Shown here: piece after piece, positions 6,944 to 12,127 of the stretch | Numbering within the stretch: position 1 is the stretch's first letter | Layout of the letters: the number at the start of each line of letters is the position of its first letter | Source: UBA3071 sp965369635 | Lineage (GTDB): Bacteria > Chloroflexota > Anaerolineae > UBA3071 | Assembly (NCBI GenBank): GCA_965369635.1 | Contig: CBDURC010000080.1 | Span: forward strand, 1 to 12,485 | Reading direction: 5' to 3' | DNA length: 12,485 nucleotides | The notes under the pieces: model-generated | Told to the model about the DNA's origin: nothing | Seen by the model: the letters and a program-made list of their open reading frames with translations, nothing else | Database searches by the model: none | Position numbers and translations under genes: made by a program

Positions 6944-7038
6944 TTCGCAGGCTGATATCTGAAGTCGGCTGGCAGCCGACACAGCCAGTGCGCTTCGAGC
7001 GCACTTGAAGGTTTAGCCTCGGAATTCGATTCCGAGGC
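6944..7038. repeat. three-hairpin intergenic repeat, copy B (complete)
   Basis: Three perfect hairpins stand in a row, each with a three-base loop: GTCGGCT-GGC-AGCCGAC (6964-6980, 7 bp), AGTGCGCT-TCG-AGCGCACT (6987-7005, 8 bp), and a 10-bp stem GCCTCGGAAT / ATTCCGAGGC with a TCG loop (7016-7038). The leading segment (6944-6963) is shared with copy A at 691-725. It occupies the spacer between the DUF5615 stop (7049) and the MntA copy 1 start (6911). It could end transcription, shield mRNA, or be a REP-like mobile palindrome; no T-run follows the stems. Confidence 0.8.
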
Positions 7039-7048
7039 CGCTCTGCCC

Positions 7049-7405
7049 TCACGCACTCCATCGGCGGATGCGAATGCTCCCTGGTGTGATGACGGTAAAA
7101 GCTCGTGGTAGCTCTGTGACATGCTCGCTGATCGCAAAGGCAACGACGTCCGCCTTGCTCATTGGGGATAACCCCGCCAATCGGATCAGCACAACGCCTG
7201 GCGCAAGGCGACCCTGACGATACACCAGTTCACCGAAGTCCTTATCAGCCGTCAACAACAAGGCCGCCTCCCGGTTCGCCAGGTCAAGCACAACGTCATC
7301 GGGAATCCCCGGTGCCATTTCGGCCACATACCACGCCAGATGACCATCTTCCCGAAGACGGTCAACGATTTGACGATCCACGCTCTCGTCTGCCAGGAAG
7401 TTCAC
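7049..7405 (-). CDS. DUF5615 PIN-like protein, probable toxin
   Basis: The 118-residue protein starts from GTG 7405: MNFLADESVDRQIVDRLRED, then GHLAWYVAEM, later LLLTADKDFGEL and GVVLIRL. This is the DUF5615 pattern, a PIN-domain-like ribonuclease fold; the acidic residues D6/E7, D36/D37 and D54/D56 are candidates for the metal site. It usually follows a DUF433 gene, and the two are regarded as a VapBC-like toxin-antitoxin pair by gene context. Here the DUF433 stop overlaps the GTG start by four bases (GTGA, 7402-7405). The stop lies eleven bases from the last hairpin of the repeat. Confidence 0.88.
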   Translation of the reverse strand: MNFLADESVDRQIVDRLREDGHLAWYVAEMAPGIPDDVVLDLANREAALLLTADKDFGELVYRQGRLAPGVVLIRLAGLSPMSKADVVAFAISEHVTELPRAFTVITPGSIRIRRWSA

Positions 7406-7641
7406 GCAAACACCTCAACAAGTGGGTAAACCACATCAGCTTGCAGAGCCTCAGCAGCAAACGCCAGTGCTGCCTGAATCGCCTCGCGGGTCAGCCGGGG
7501 ATGGGCCTCAAGAAGCTGTTCGACAGTTTCACCAGCAGCCAGCTTCTCCAAAATAAGCTCGACGGTGATACGCGTCCCGGCGATGACTGGTTTGCCCATC
7601 ATCACTGCTGCGTCTGATACAATCAACCTCTTATTATACAT
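7402..7641 (-). CDS. DUF433 protein, probable antitoxin
   Basis: Seventy-nine residues. The signature GKPVIAGTRITVELILEKLA (16-35), then LLEAHPRLTREAIQAALAFA, is the DUF433 winged-helix-like domain, DNA-binding and VapB-like in role. The ATG at 7641 is two bases after the HicB-like stop, and a strong GAGGAGG inside the end of that gene is about six bases away. The gene overlaps the DUF5615 PIN-like gene by GTGA. It probably represses the operon and neutralises the DUF5615 partner; this is inferred from family context. Confidence 0.88.
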   Translation of the reverse strand: MYNKRLIVSDAAVMMGKPVIAGTRITVELILEKLAAGETVEQLLEAHPRLTREAIQAALAFAAEALQADVVYPLVEVFA

Positions 7642-7643
7642 TT

Positions 7644-7820
7644 CTATCCTCCTCGAAAAGGCAGGGGAAACTCTTCCAGGTAGAGCTCTGTCGCTTCTTT
7701 CAGATTGGCGATGGCGTCCTCAAGAGTATATCCCTGGCTTACTGTTCCCACTTCAGGGCATTCTGCTACATACAAATCTTCTTCCTTGTGGAGAACCGCT
7801 GAGAAAACCCGTGATGTCAT
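7644..7820 (-). CDS. HicB-like protein without HicA (copy 2)
   Basis: Fifty-eight residues from ATG 7820: MTSRVFSAVLHKEEDLYVAE, CPEVGTVSQGYTLEDAIANL, KEATELYLE. This is the small partial RNase H-like fold of HicB-family proteins (F-x-V-x-x-x-x-E-D-G-x-Y-V-A-x-C-P-E). There is no C-terminal DNA-binding domain and no HicA toxin nearby, so it is an orphan. A GTG nine bases upstream (7829) is in frame, but GGGGGTG lies about six bases before ATG 7820, and the copy 1 relic aligns from the same ATG. It forms a tight operon with DUF433 and DUF5615. Its start is one base after the stop of an rph 3'-end fragment. Confidence 0.85.
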   Translation of the reverse strand: MTSRVFSAVLHKEEDLYVAECPEVGTVSQGYTLEDAIANLKEATELYLEEFPLPFRGG

Positions 7821-7821
7821 T

Positions 7822-8070
7822 TCAAACACCCCCCGATTGAATGTCCAGCGCCCTCTGCTGGATGGCCAGCAACTCCCTGATCCCCTTCTCCACCAGATTC
7901 AGCAACGTATCCAGCATGGCCCGGTCGAACGGCCATCCCTCGGCCGTGAACTGTGCTTCGACGAGCTGGCCAGCAGCCGTCCTAATCACGTTACAGTCCA
8001 CTTCGGGGCGGGAGTCCTCCCCGTAGTCGAAGTCAAGCAGTGGTCGTCCGTCTACTACGGCAACCGGCGC
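7822..8070 (-). pseudogene. detached 3' end of rph (copy 2)
   Basis: The minus strand reads VVDGRPLLDFDYGEDSRPEV, DCNVIRTAAGQLVEAQFTAE, GWPFDRAMLDTLLNLVEKGI, RELLAIQQRAL, and stops at 7822-7824. It matches RNase PH from the second catalytic aspartate region to the end, with no internal stop, but lacks the first two thirds. Near its 5' end a few codons are missing relative to the intact gene (PVA joins VVDG directly). No start codon restores a useful protein. One base separates its stop from the HicB ATG. Confidence 0.9.
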
Positions 8071-8155
8071 AGCCGTGGGAGCGGGTACACGATGCCAGCA
8101 ACAGGATGCTCAAGTACACTGCGAGGCTGCTGCTCGGAAGTAGGGATTTCATCAT
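8033..8155 (-). pseudogene. possible lipoprotein signal-peptide remnant joined to rph tail 2
   Basis: From ATG 8155 the frame encodes MMKSLLPSSSLAVYLSILLL, then ASCTRSHG and a short tail, stopping at 8033. The first 23 residues have the build of a lipoprotein signal: Lys, hydrophobic core, and the lipobox L-A-S-C. After the cysteine, a neighbouring frame reads RVPAPTAAPVA, like the Pro/Ala/Thr linker of lipoproteins, and passes in frame into the rph tail (VVDGRPLLD). I infer the 5' end of a lipoprotein gene fused by deletion, with a frameshift, to the rph 3' end. GGAGAG lies only three bases before the second ATG. The ORF could be chance. Confidence 0.35.
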
Positions 8156-8191
8156 CTCTCCATGGGGCTGTCTGATGGTCTGGTCCCATGG

Positions 8192-8257
8192 ATATGACAA
8201 CGAACCTTCAGGACGAAACGAATCCCATTCTCTGAATCTTGGAATTCGTTGTCATAT
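8192..8257. repeat. 13-bp perfect inverted repeat with 40-base loop
   Basis: ATATGACAACGAA (8192-8204) is repeated as its reverse complement at 8245-8257. It lies between the HepT copy 2 stop (8266) and the lipoprotein-like remnant. The equivalent place after HepT copy 1 is only 48 bases and has no such structure, so this is an insertion in copy 2 or a loss in copy 1. It may be a miniature element, the ends of a lost insertion, or a terminator hairpin. There is no T-run and no obvious target duplication. Confidence 0.75.
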
Positions 8258-8265
8258 GCAAGCGA

Positions 8266-8619
8266 CTATGAACTCAGCACTTCCTTCAGAATACGGCGAA
8301 TGGTCGGTTCCAAGCTCAGCAAGTCCTCAGATGCCGTTTTCCACACGACCACCAGATTCATACCAAAGTAATCGTGAATCAGCTTGTCACGCATACCGGC
8401 CATCGCCCGCCAGGGCACTTCAGTGTAGCTCTCCCGCACAGATGACGGCACTTTCTTGGTGGCTTCGCCAATGATTCCCAAGGCGTGAATGACCGCAAAT
8501 ACCGTTTTCGCATCCTGGGCAAACTGCTCATAGGTCATGCCCTGGATGAATTGTGCTACTTTTCCAATCGCGTCGAGGATGTCCTCGAGATAGTCGGTAT
8601 ACACGCGCTCTGATGTCAT
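8266..8619 (-). CDS. HepT-like HEPN-domain toxin (DUF86), copy 2
   Basis: The 117-residue protein starts MTSERVYTDYLEDILDAIGK. The R-x4-H-x-Y motif is RDKLIHDY (R77, H82, Y84), at the same positions as copy 1. The central half (AVIHAL, IIGEATKKVPSSVRESYTEV, PWRAMAGM) is almost identical to copy 1; differences cluster at the ends (RRILKEVLSS against RRILEETAT) and around residues 85-90 (FGMNLV against SGVNVI). The predicted role is a ribonuclease toxin held inactive by adenylylation. The start overlaps the MntA-like stop by ATGA (8616-8619). A 110-base segment with a 13-bp inverted repeat separates it from the lipoprotein-like remnant. Confidence 0.88.
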   Translation of the reverse strand: MTSERVYTDYLEDILDAIGKVAQFIQGMTYEQFAQDAKTVFAVIHALGIIGEATKKVPSSVRESYTEVPWRAMAGMRDKLIHDYFGMNLVVVWKTASEDLLSLEPTIRRILKEVLSS

Positions 8620-8918
8620 ACGGGCACAGCCTCGTTCAGAATGCGTTCACCGATTCTGGGTTTCAGCGCATCTTTCATCACCAGGTCTACCTTAACTCCG
8701 AGAGTATCGCTGAGGTAGTTCTCCAACTCGATGAATCCCAACAGACTGGGCAGCTCACTGAACGTAACCAGTAGGTCCAGGTCGCTATCGGCGCGTGATT
8801 CTTGACGCACATATGAGCCGAAAAGACCTAGCGACTTCACCCGGTATCGATCGGCCAGCAGCGGCAACTGCCGACGGAGCGCTTCTACTAGCTCTGAGAC
8901 ATCTGATTGATGGGGCAT
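8616..8918 (-). CDS. MntA-like minimal nucleotidyltransferase antitoxin, copy 2
   Basis: One hundred residues, starting MPHQSDVSELVEALRRQLPL. The G-S-x10-D-x-D motif is intact (G34, S35, D46, D48 in GSYVRQESRADSDLDLLV), with D78 in VKVDLVMK as the third acidic candidate. It is colinear with copy 1 without gaps; changes are scattered. It is the antitoxin gene of the second HepT-MntA pair, coupled by ATGA. The ATG at 8918 is preceded within 15-70 bases by scraps of rph and of the three-hairpin repeat, then by the rph stop at 8971, so it may be read from the rph transcript. Confidence 0.88.
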   Translation of the reverse strand: MPHQSDVSELVEALRRQLPLLADRYRVKSLGLFGSYVRQESRADSDLDLLVTFSELPSLLGFIELENYLSDTLGVKVDLVMKDALKPRIGERILNEAVPV

Positions 8919-8932
8919 GATTCATCGTACCT

Positions 8933-8972
8933 CTGGATGGCCAGCGGTTCCCGTCGCCTGCGGATGGAATTC
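8933..8972. repeat. junction scraps: rph 3' fragment plus repeat-element fragment
   Basis: Bases 8933-8952 (CTGGATGGCCAGCGGTTCCC) match the rph 3' region at 8998-9017 with three changes, and the rph tail of copy 1 with one. Directly adjoining, 8956-8972 (GCCTGCGGATGGAATTC) match the leading end of the hairpin repeat at 691-707. These scraps lie between the MntA copy 2 start and the stop of intact rph and mark a rearrangement junction. Confidence 0.7.
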
Positions 8973-9696
8973 ACACGAGGCCAGCCAGCGCCTCCCGCTG
9001 GATGGCCAGCAACTCCCTGATCCCCTTCTCCGCCAGATCGAGCAACGCATCCAGCGAAGCGCGGTCGAAGGGCCGTCCCTCGGCCGTGAACTGCGCTTCG
9101 ATGAGCTCCCCGGCCGCGGTCAAAACCACGTTGCCGTCCACATCGGCGCGGGAATCTTCCCCGTAGTCCAGGTCGAGCAGCGGTTTCCCATCCACCACGC
9201 CCACGCTGACGGCAGCCACCGGCGTCCGCAGCACTTCTAGCGGCACTGCCCCCTGCTCAATGAGCCTCCGCAGGGCCAGAGCCACGGCCACGTAGCCCCC
9301 GGTGACAGCCGCCGTGCGCGTGCCGCCGTCGGCCTGCAACACGTCGCAGTCCACCGTCAACTGGTGCTCGCCCAGCAGCTCCAGGTTCACCGCCGCCCGC
9401 AGGCTACGCCCGATCAGGCGTCGGATCTCCTGCGTACGCCCGGAAAGGCCACGGGTCTCCCGCCGCGTGCGCGTATGAGTAGAGCGGGGCAAGAGGGCGT
9501 ATTCGGCCGTCAGCCAGCCCTGCTTGCCGCCGCTCTGCTCCCGCAGCCAACGCGGTAGTTTGTCTTCCACGGAGACGTTGCACAGCACCCGCGTGCCGCC
9601 CATCGTGATCAGCACCGAGCCCTCGGGATACTGGACGTAGTTGAGGGCCAGTCGCACGGGGCGCAGCTCGTCAGCCGCCCGTCCGTCCTTACGCAT
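8971..9696 (-). CDS. rph: ribonuclease PH
   Basis: The 241-residue protein is the usual length for RNase PH, a phosphate-dependent 3'-5' exonuclease that trims tRNA 3' ends and works as a hexamer. It starts with the classic MRKDGR. Conserved blocks follow in order: GGTRVLCNVSVE, the arginine-rich THTRTRRET near residue 75-82, TVDCDVLQADGGTRTAAVTG (phosphate and active site), then DLDYGEDSRADVDGNVVLTA with the paired aspartates. No clear ribosome site precedes ATG 9696; the upstream 78 bases are a heptanucleotide repeat reaching the SPFH gene stop. Its 3' third is duplicated at 7822-8070 and 5953-6213. This copy is complete and presumably functional. Confidence 0.96.
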   Translation of the reverse strand: MRKDGRAADELRPVRLALNYVQYPEGSVLITMGGTRVLCNVSVEDKLPRWLREQSGGKQGWLTAEYALLPRSTHTRTRRETRGLSGRTQEIRRLIGRSLRAAVNLELLGEHQLTVDCDVLQADGGTRTAAVTGGYVAVALALRRLIEQGAVPLEVLRTPVAAVSVGVVDGKPLLDLDYGEDSRADVDGNVVLTAAGELIEAQFTAEGRPFDRASLDALLDLAEKGIRELLAIQREALAGLV

Positions 9697-9700
9697 GATA

Positions 9701-9770
9701 GTTCTACATTCGGGGTTCGCTGTTCTACGCCGAACGCCGAACCCATAACTCTGGACTCGAAACTCGAAAC
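9701..9770 (-). repeat. degenerate heptanucleotide array A (10 units)
   Basis: The whole spacer between rph and the SPFH gene divides into ten 7-base units. On the minus strand they begin GTTTCGA GTTTCGA, then GTCCAGA, GTTATGG, two GTTCGGC, GTAGAAC, AGCGAAC, CCCGAAT and GTAGAAC. Eight of ten units begin with GT, two adjacent pairs are identical, and GTAGAAC recurs in register. No other feature is visible in the spacer. Heptameric short tandem repeats are known from cyanobacteria (STRR); a relation is not implied. Confidence 0.8.
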
Positions 9771-9774
9771 GGCC

Positions 9775-10815
9775 CTACGCCGCCAGGAACTCGTCAATGA
9801 CTTTCCTGCTGATGCGGAATTGCGTGCCGATCTTCTTGGCCTTGATCTGGCCCCCGTCAATCAGCGCCTGCACGTCCGCTTCGCCGACCTTGAGGTATGC
9901 CGCAGCCTCGGCCAGGTTCATCACCTCGGGAACCGCCGTGGCGGCCGGTTGCCCCGCTGCCTGCATCGCCTGCGTGATCATGCCAGCCATGCCCACTCCC
10001 ATGCCGAGTCCCGCACCCAAGCCGACGCCTGTGGCCGCTGCGCCGCCCGCCCCACCGCCCGCCTCCGCCGCTGCGCCCATGGCCCGCGCCGCCTTGAACT
10101 GCAGGTAGCGCTGCATGTCGCCGATGGCGCCCATAGCCGCCCTCTCGTCAATGGCCTTCTGGGTCTCCTCTGTCGGAGTGATGGAGAGCAGGAAGAACTG
10201 CTTGAGGTCAATGCCCACAGCGGTGAAGTCGTCCACCAGCTTGGCCTTGACCGCAGCGCTCATCTCGTCGAAGAGCGCCGGCAGGTCGAACAGCCCCGCC
10301 TTGGTCTCGCCCAGCAGGTCCGTCAGCCGGCTAACGACCATCGTGCGCAGGTAGTCCGTGATCTGCGTTGTGCGGTAAAGCCCCTGCGTGCCCACGATCT
10401 GGGCCACGAAGCGCTGCGGTTCGGCGATGGCCATGGAGTAGGTGCCGAAGACACGCAGTTGCGCAAAGCCCAGGTCTTTATCGCGCAGGGCAATCGCCTG
10501 CGGCGTGCCCCACTTCATGTCAATGAAGTCGCGAGTGTTGACGAAGTAGACCTCGGCCTTGAAGGGGCTCTTGCCGCTGAACAGCTTGCCGATGAGGCCG
10601 GCCAACAGGGGGATGTTGGCCGTAGTGATGGTGTGACGGCCCGGACCGAAGGTATCCAGCGCCTTGCCGTCGCGGTAGAACACCGCCGCCTGGCTCTCGC
10701 GGCAGATGACCTGCGAGCCGATGCGGAAGTCGCCGCTCCCGCGCCCCGGCACGCGGGTGACCATTTCCTTTGCGCCCTGGTCAGGGGCTTCTACAATGTC
10801 GAAAATCCGTGCCAT
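9775..10815 (-). CDS. SPFH-domain protein with C-terminal excisionase-type helix-turn-helix
   Basis: Total 346 residues. Residues about 20-235 form an SPFH (band 7-like) domain of the YdjI / virion-core-like group: IGSQVICRESQAAVFYRDGK, DTFGPGRHTITTANIPLL, EVYFVNTRD, KWGTP, then a helical part. A Gly/Ala-rich linker (about 248-280, AAAEAGGGAGGAAATGVGLG and following Gly-Met repeats) leads to residues 297-346, VMNLAEAAAYLKVGEADVQA and IKAKKIGTQFRISRKVIDEF. That is a MerR/excisionase-like helix-turn-helix (HTH_17), where related proteins often carry a zinc ribbon. No membrane segment is clear. AGGAG lies about ten bases before ATG 10815. It probably belongs with the helical protein and YccF genes upstream. 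Function is unknown; a stress scaffold is plausible. Confidence 0.88.
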   Translation of the reverse strand: MARIFDIVEAPDQGAKEMVTRVPGRGSGDFRIGSQVICRESQAAVFYRDGKALDTFGPGRHTITTANIPLLAGLIGKLFSGKSPFKAEVYFVNTRDFIDMKWGTPQAIALRDKDLGFAQLRVFGTYSMAIAEPQRFVAQIVGTQGLYRTTQITDYLRTMVVSRLTDLLGETKAGLFDLPALFDEMSAAVKAKLVDDFTAVGIDLKQFFLLSITPTEETQKAIDERAAMGAIGDMQRYLQFKAARAMGAAAEAGGGAGGAAATGVGLGAGLGMGVGMAGMITQAMQAAGQPAATAVPEVMNLAEAAAYLKVGEADVQALIDGGQIKAKKIGTQFRISRKVIDEFLAA

Positions 10816-10845
10816 GGTGTCTTTTCTCCTTTGATTTCAGTGCGT

Positions 10846-10946
10846 CGCAATCCGCTCCCGCTGAACTGCCAGGACTTCGGCGAGGACTTCGACTGAGCTC
10901 AGTCGAACCGTCCAGCGGAATTGCGGTGGACTCGACAGCCCACCGC
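10846..10946. repeat. foldback region with a 20-bp perfect palindrome
   Basis: TTCGACTGAGCTCAGTCGAA (10888-10907) is a perfect palindrome. It is framed by an imperfect inverted repeat (CGCAATCCGCT near 10847 against CAGCGGAATTGCGG near 10913-10926), so about 80 bases can fold back. A second stem, GCGGTGG / CCACCGC, lies at 10923-10946 with a ten-base loop. Together they fill the spacer between the helical protein gene and the SPFH gene. I recall similar TTCGACT-AGTCGAA palindromes as common intergenic repeats in environmental genomes, which is unverified here. Confidence 0.7.
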
Positions 10947-10951
10947 GAGCC

Positions 10952-10986
10952 CTTGCAATCTCCAATCTCTAGTATCCAGTCTCCAA
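10952..10986 (-). repeat. heptanucleotide array B, crossing a stop codon
   Basis: Five 7-base units read on the minus strand: TTGGAGA, CTGGATA, CTAGAGA, TTGGAGA, TTGCAAG. The TAG at 10969-10971, which ends the neighbouring helical-protein gene, lies inside unit three, so the last residues of that protein (LETGY) are encoded by the repeat. Confidence 0.7.
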
Positions 10987-11496
10987 CTGCCTGATCGCCT
11001 CGTCGCGCTGGCTGAACAGCTCGTTCAGCTCCACCAGCGTCTCCATCAGGCCGCTGAGCGTTTCGCCGATGTCCTCGTTAGCCGCCACCGCAGAGGCCAC
11101 TCCGTCTACGCCGCCAGCCACGTCGGGCACCCGCTCGAACAGCGTCTGATCGAACTGCGCCAGCCGGTCCAGCTCCTCCTCCTTGATCCGCTCCAGATCG
11201 AAGAAGGGAGCGTAGCCGTAGGCGGCGGTGTTGATGCGGTCAATGAGCAGTTGCAGCTTGCCCACCGCCCGATCCAGGTCGTCCATCCACAACAAGCCGC
11301 CGGCCTTCAGCAGGTCCAGTTGCAGAGCCGACAGCCGGCGTCGCTGTGTGCCCAGGCGACGGGCCAGGTTGGTGCGCAGCCGCTTGTCCGCCTCTCGGCG
11401 CAGTTCCTTCTCCCTGTAGCCCTTGATGCCCGGCAACTTGGCGAAGAACTTCTCCACGCCGCCCATGGCCTCCTTGGCCTTTTCCACTAGGTCCAT
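10969..11496 (-). CDS. helical protein of unknown function next to the SPFH gene
   Basis: From ATG 11496 the protein has 175 residues, starting MDLVEKAKEAMGGVEKFFAK. A basic stretch (GYREKELRREADKRLRTNLA, RRLGTQRRRL) is followed by helices rich in Leu, Glu and Asp, including LERIKEEELDRLAQFDQ and LMETLVELNELFSQRDEAIR. It reads as mostly helical, perhaps coiled coil, without signal or membrane segment. I do not recognise a named family. AGGAGG is seven bases before ATG 11496, which fixes the start; the frame stays open to 11808, but that part covers heptad repeats and an antisense stretch of the YccF gene. It lies just upstream of the SPFH gene and probably acts with it. Confidence 0.75.
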   Translation of the reverse strand: MDLVEKAKEAMGGVEKFFAKLPGIKGYREKELRREADKRLRTNLARRLGTQRRRLSALQLDLLKAGGLLWMDDLDRAVGKLQLLIDRINTAAYGYAPFFDLERIKEEELDRLAQFDQTLFERVPDVAGGVDGVASAVAANEDIGETLSGLMETLVELNELFSQRDEAIRQLETGY

Positions 11497-11580
11497 GTTT
11501 TGCCTCCTGTAGTTCTGGTTCTCGAACTCCTTCTGCGAGTCCTGAAGAACTGCTGAGAGGGAACTGAGGGGTCTGATGCC

Positions 11581-11636
11581 CTCATTCCTCATTCCTCCCA
11601 CTCGTCCCTCATCTCTCATTCCTTCCTTGTTGCTCC
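11581..11636 (-). repeat. heptanucleotide array C
   Basis: On the plus strand this reads as eight 7-base units beginning CTCATTC CTCATTC, then CTCCCAC, TCGTCCC, TCATCTC, TCATTCC, TTCCTTG, TTGCTCC. The first two are identical. It occupies the spacer between the YccF and helical-protein genes and is purine-rich on the transcribed (minus) sense. The rest of that 158-base spacer shows a weaker period and no gene. Confidence 0.6.
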
Positions 11637-11654
11637 GATGCCTTGTTGCCTCGT

Positions 11655-12089
11655 CTACCCTCTGTGCAGCGTCGTTACCGCTGGCAGGCGGTTCAGCATC
11701 AAGATACCAAACGGCAGCCCGATGATGCAGGCGCACAGCGCCCAGGCCACCAGCGACCAACCGAGGCTGAACCACCAGCCGATCACCAGGAAATAGATCA
11801 ACCGCCACGGCCAGAAGCGCTGCCGGACGCCCTCATAGCGCACCGAGACCACCTTGCCGTCCCGGACGTCGGCCACGCTGTAGCCACCAGCCGGTTTCAG
11901 CGTCAGCACCTGGGGCACGCGGTTGAGCATCCACAGCCCCAGCGGCAGCCCGATGATCGAGACATTCAGCACCCAGGCGGCGATGATCCAGTACAGCGTC
12001 ACGTGCCAGCCGATGAAGATGAACCACAGCACGCGCAGCAAGAAAGGTACCCCTGTCTTCCCATTCACTTGCATAGTTGATGTACTCAT
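11655..12089 (-). CDS. YccF domain membrane protein
   Basis: The protein has 144 residues from ATG 12089. It contains two YccF-type repeats: RVLWFIFIGWHVTLYWIIAA, NVSIIGLPLGLWMLNRVP (about 19-58) and RLIYFLVIGWWFSLGWSLVA, CACIIGLPFGILMLNRLP (about 95-134). Each holds a hydrophobic pair of segments ending in I-G-L-P-x-G-x-x-M-L-N-R-x-P. The length and two-repeat plan match E. coli YccF, an inner-membrane protein of unknown function. Two ATGs are possible; AGGAGG is one base before the ATG at 12095 and seven before 12089, so 12089 is preferred. It precedes the helical protein and SPFH genes on the same strand. Confidence 0.9.
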   Translation of the reverse strand: MSTSTMQVNGKTGVPFLLRVLWFIFIGWHVTLYWIIAAWVLNVSIIGLPLGLWMLNRVPQVLTLKPAGGYSVADVRDGKVVSVRYEGVRQRFWPWRLIYFLVIGWWFSLGWSLVAWALCACIIGLPFGILMLNRLPAVTTLHRG

Positions 12090-12099
12090 TGTCATGCCT

Positions 12100-12127
12100 C
12101 CTCCACCCTAATCCTCATTCCCCACCC
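12100..12127 (-). repeat. short heptanucleotide stretch E
   Basis: On the plus strand, units CCTCCAC, CCTAATC, CTCATTC, CCCACCC follow in register. CTCATTC is the same unit as in array C. The stretch contains the ribosome site region of the YccF gene and the end of the degraded MNT gene. Weak, supported mainly by the other arrays. Confidence 0.4.

Noticed and set aside
6964..7038. Intrinsic terminator for the DUF433-DUF5615 operon
   Set aside because: The stems are strong, but no T-run follows on either strand and the same structure stands away from gene ends in copy A; kept only as a repeat.
6912..7061. N-terminal extension of MntA copy 1
   Set aside because: The 50 extra residues are a reading of the three-hairpin repeat and are absent from copy 2, which starts at the equivalent ATG.
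5953..8070. Insertion sequence or transposase behind the duplications
   Set aside because: No transposase or recombinase reading frame was found in any frame of the block; the only inverted repeat (8192-8257) encloses 40 bases.
9820..10896. Plus-strand open frame of 358 codons opposite the SPFH gene
   Set aside because: It is longer than the SPFH frame, but its composition is Arg/His/Leu-rich without a domain pattern, while the minus strand shows clear SPFH and helix-turn-helix signatures. It is a GC-driven shadow.
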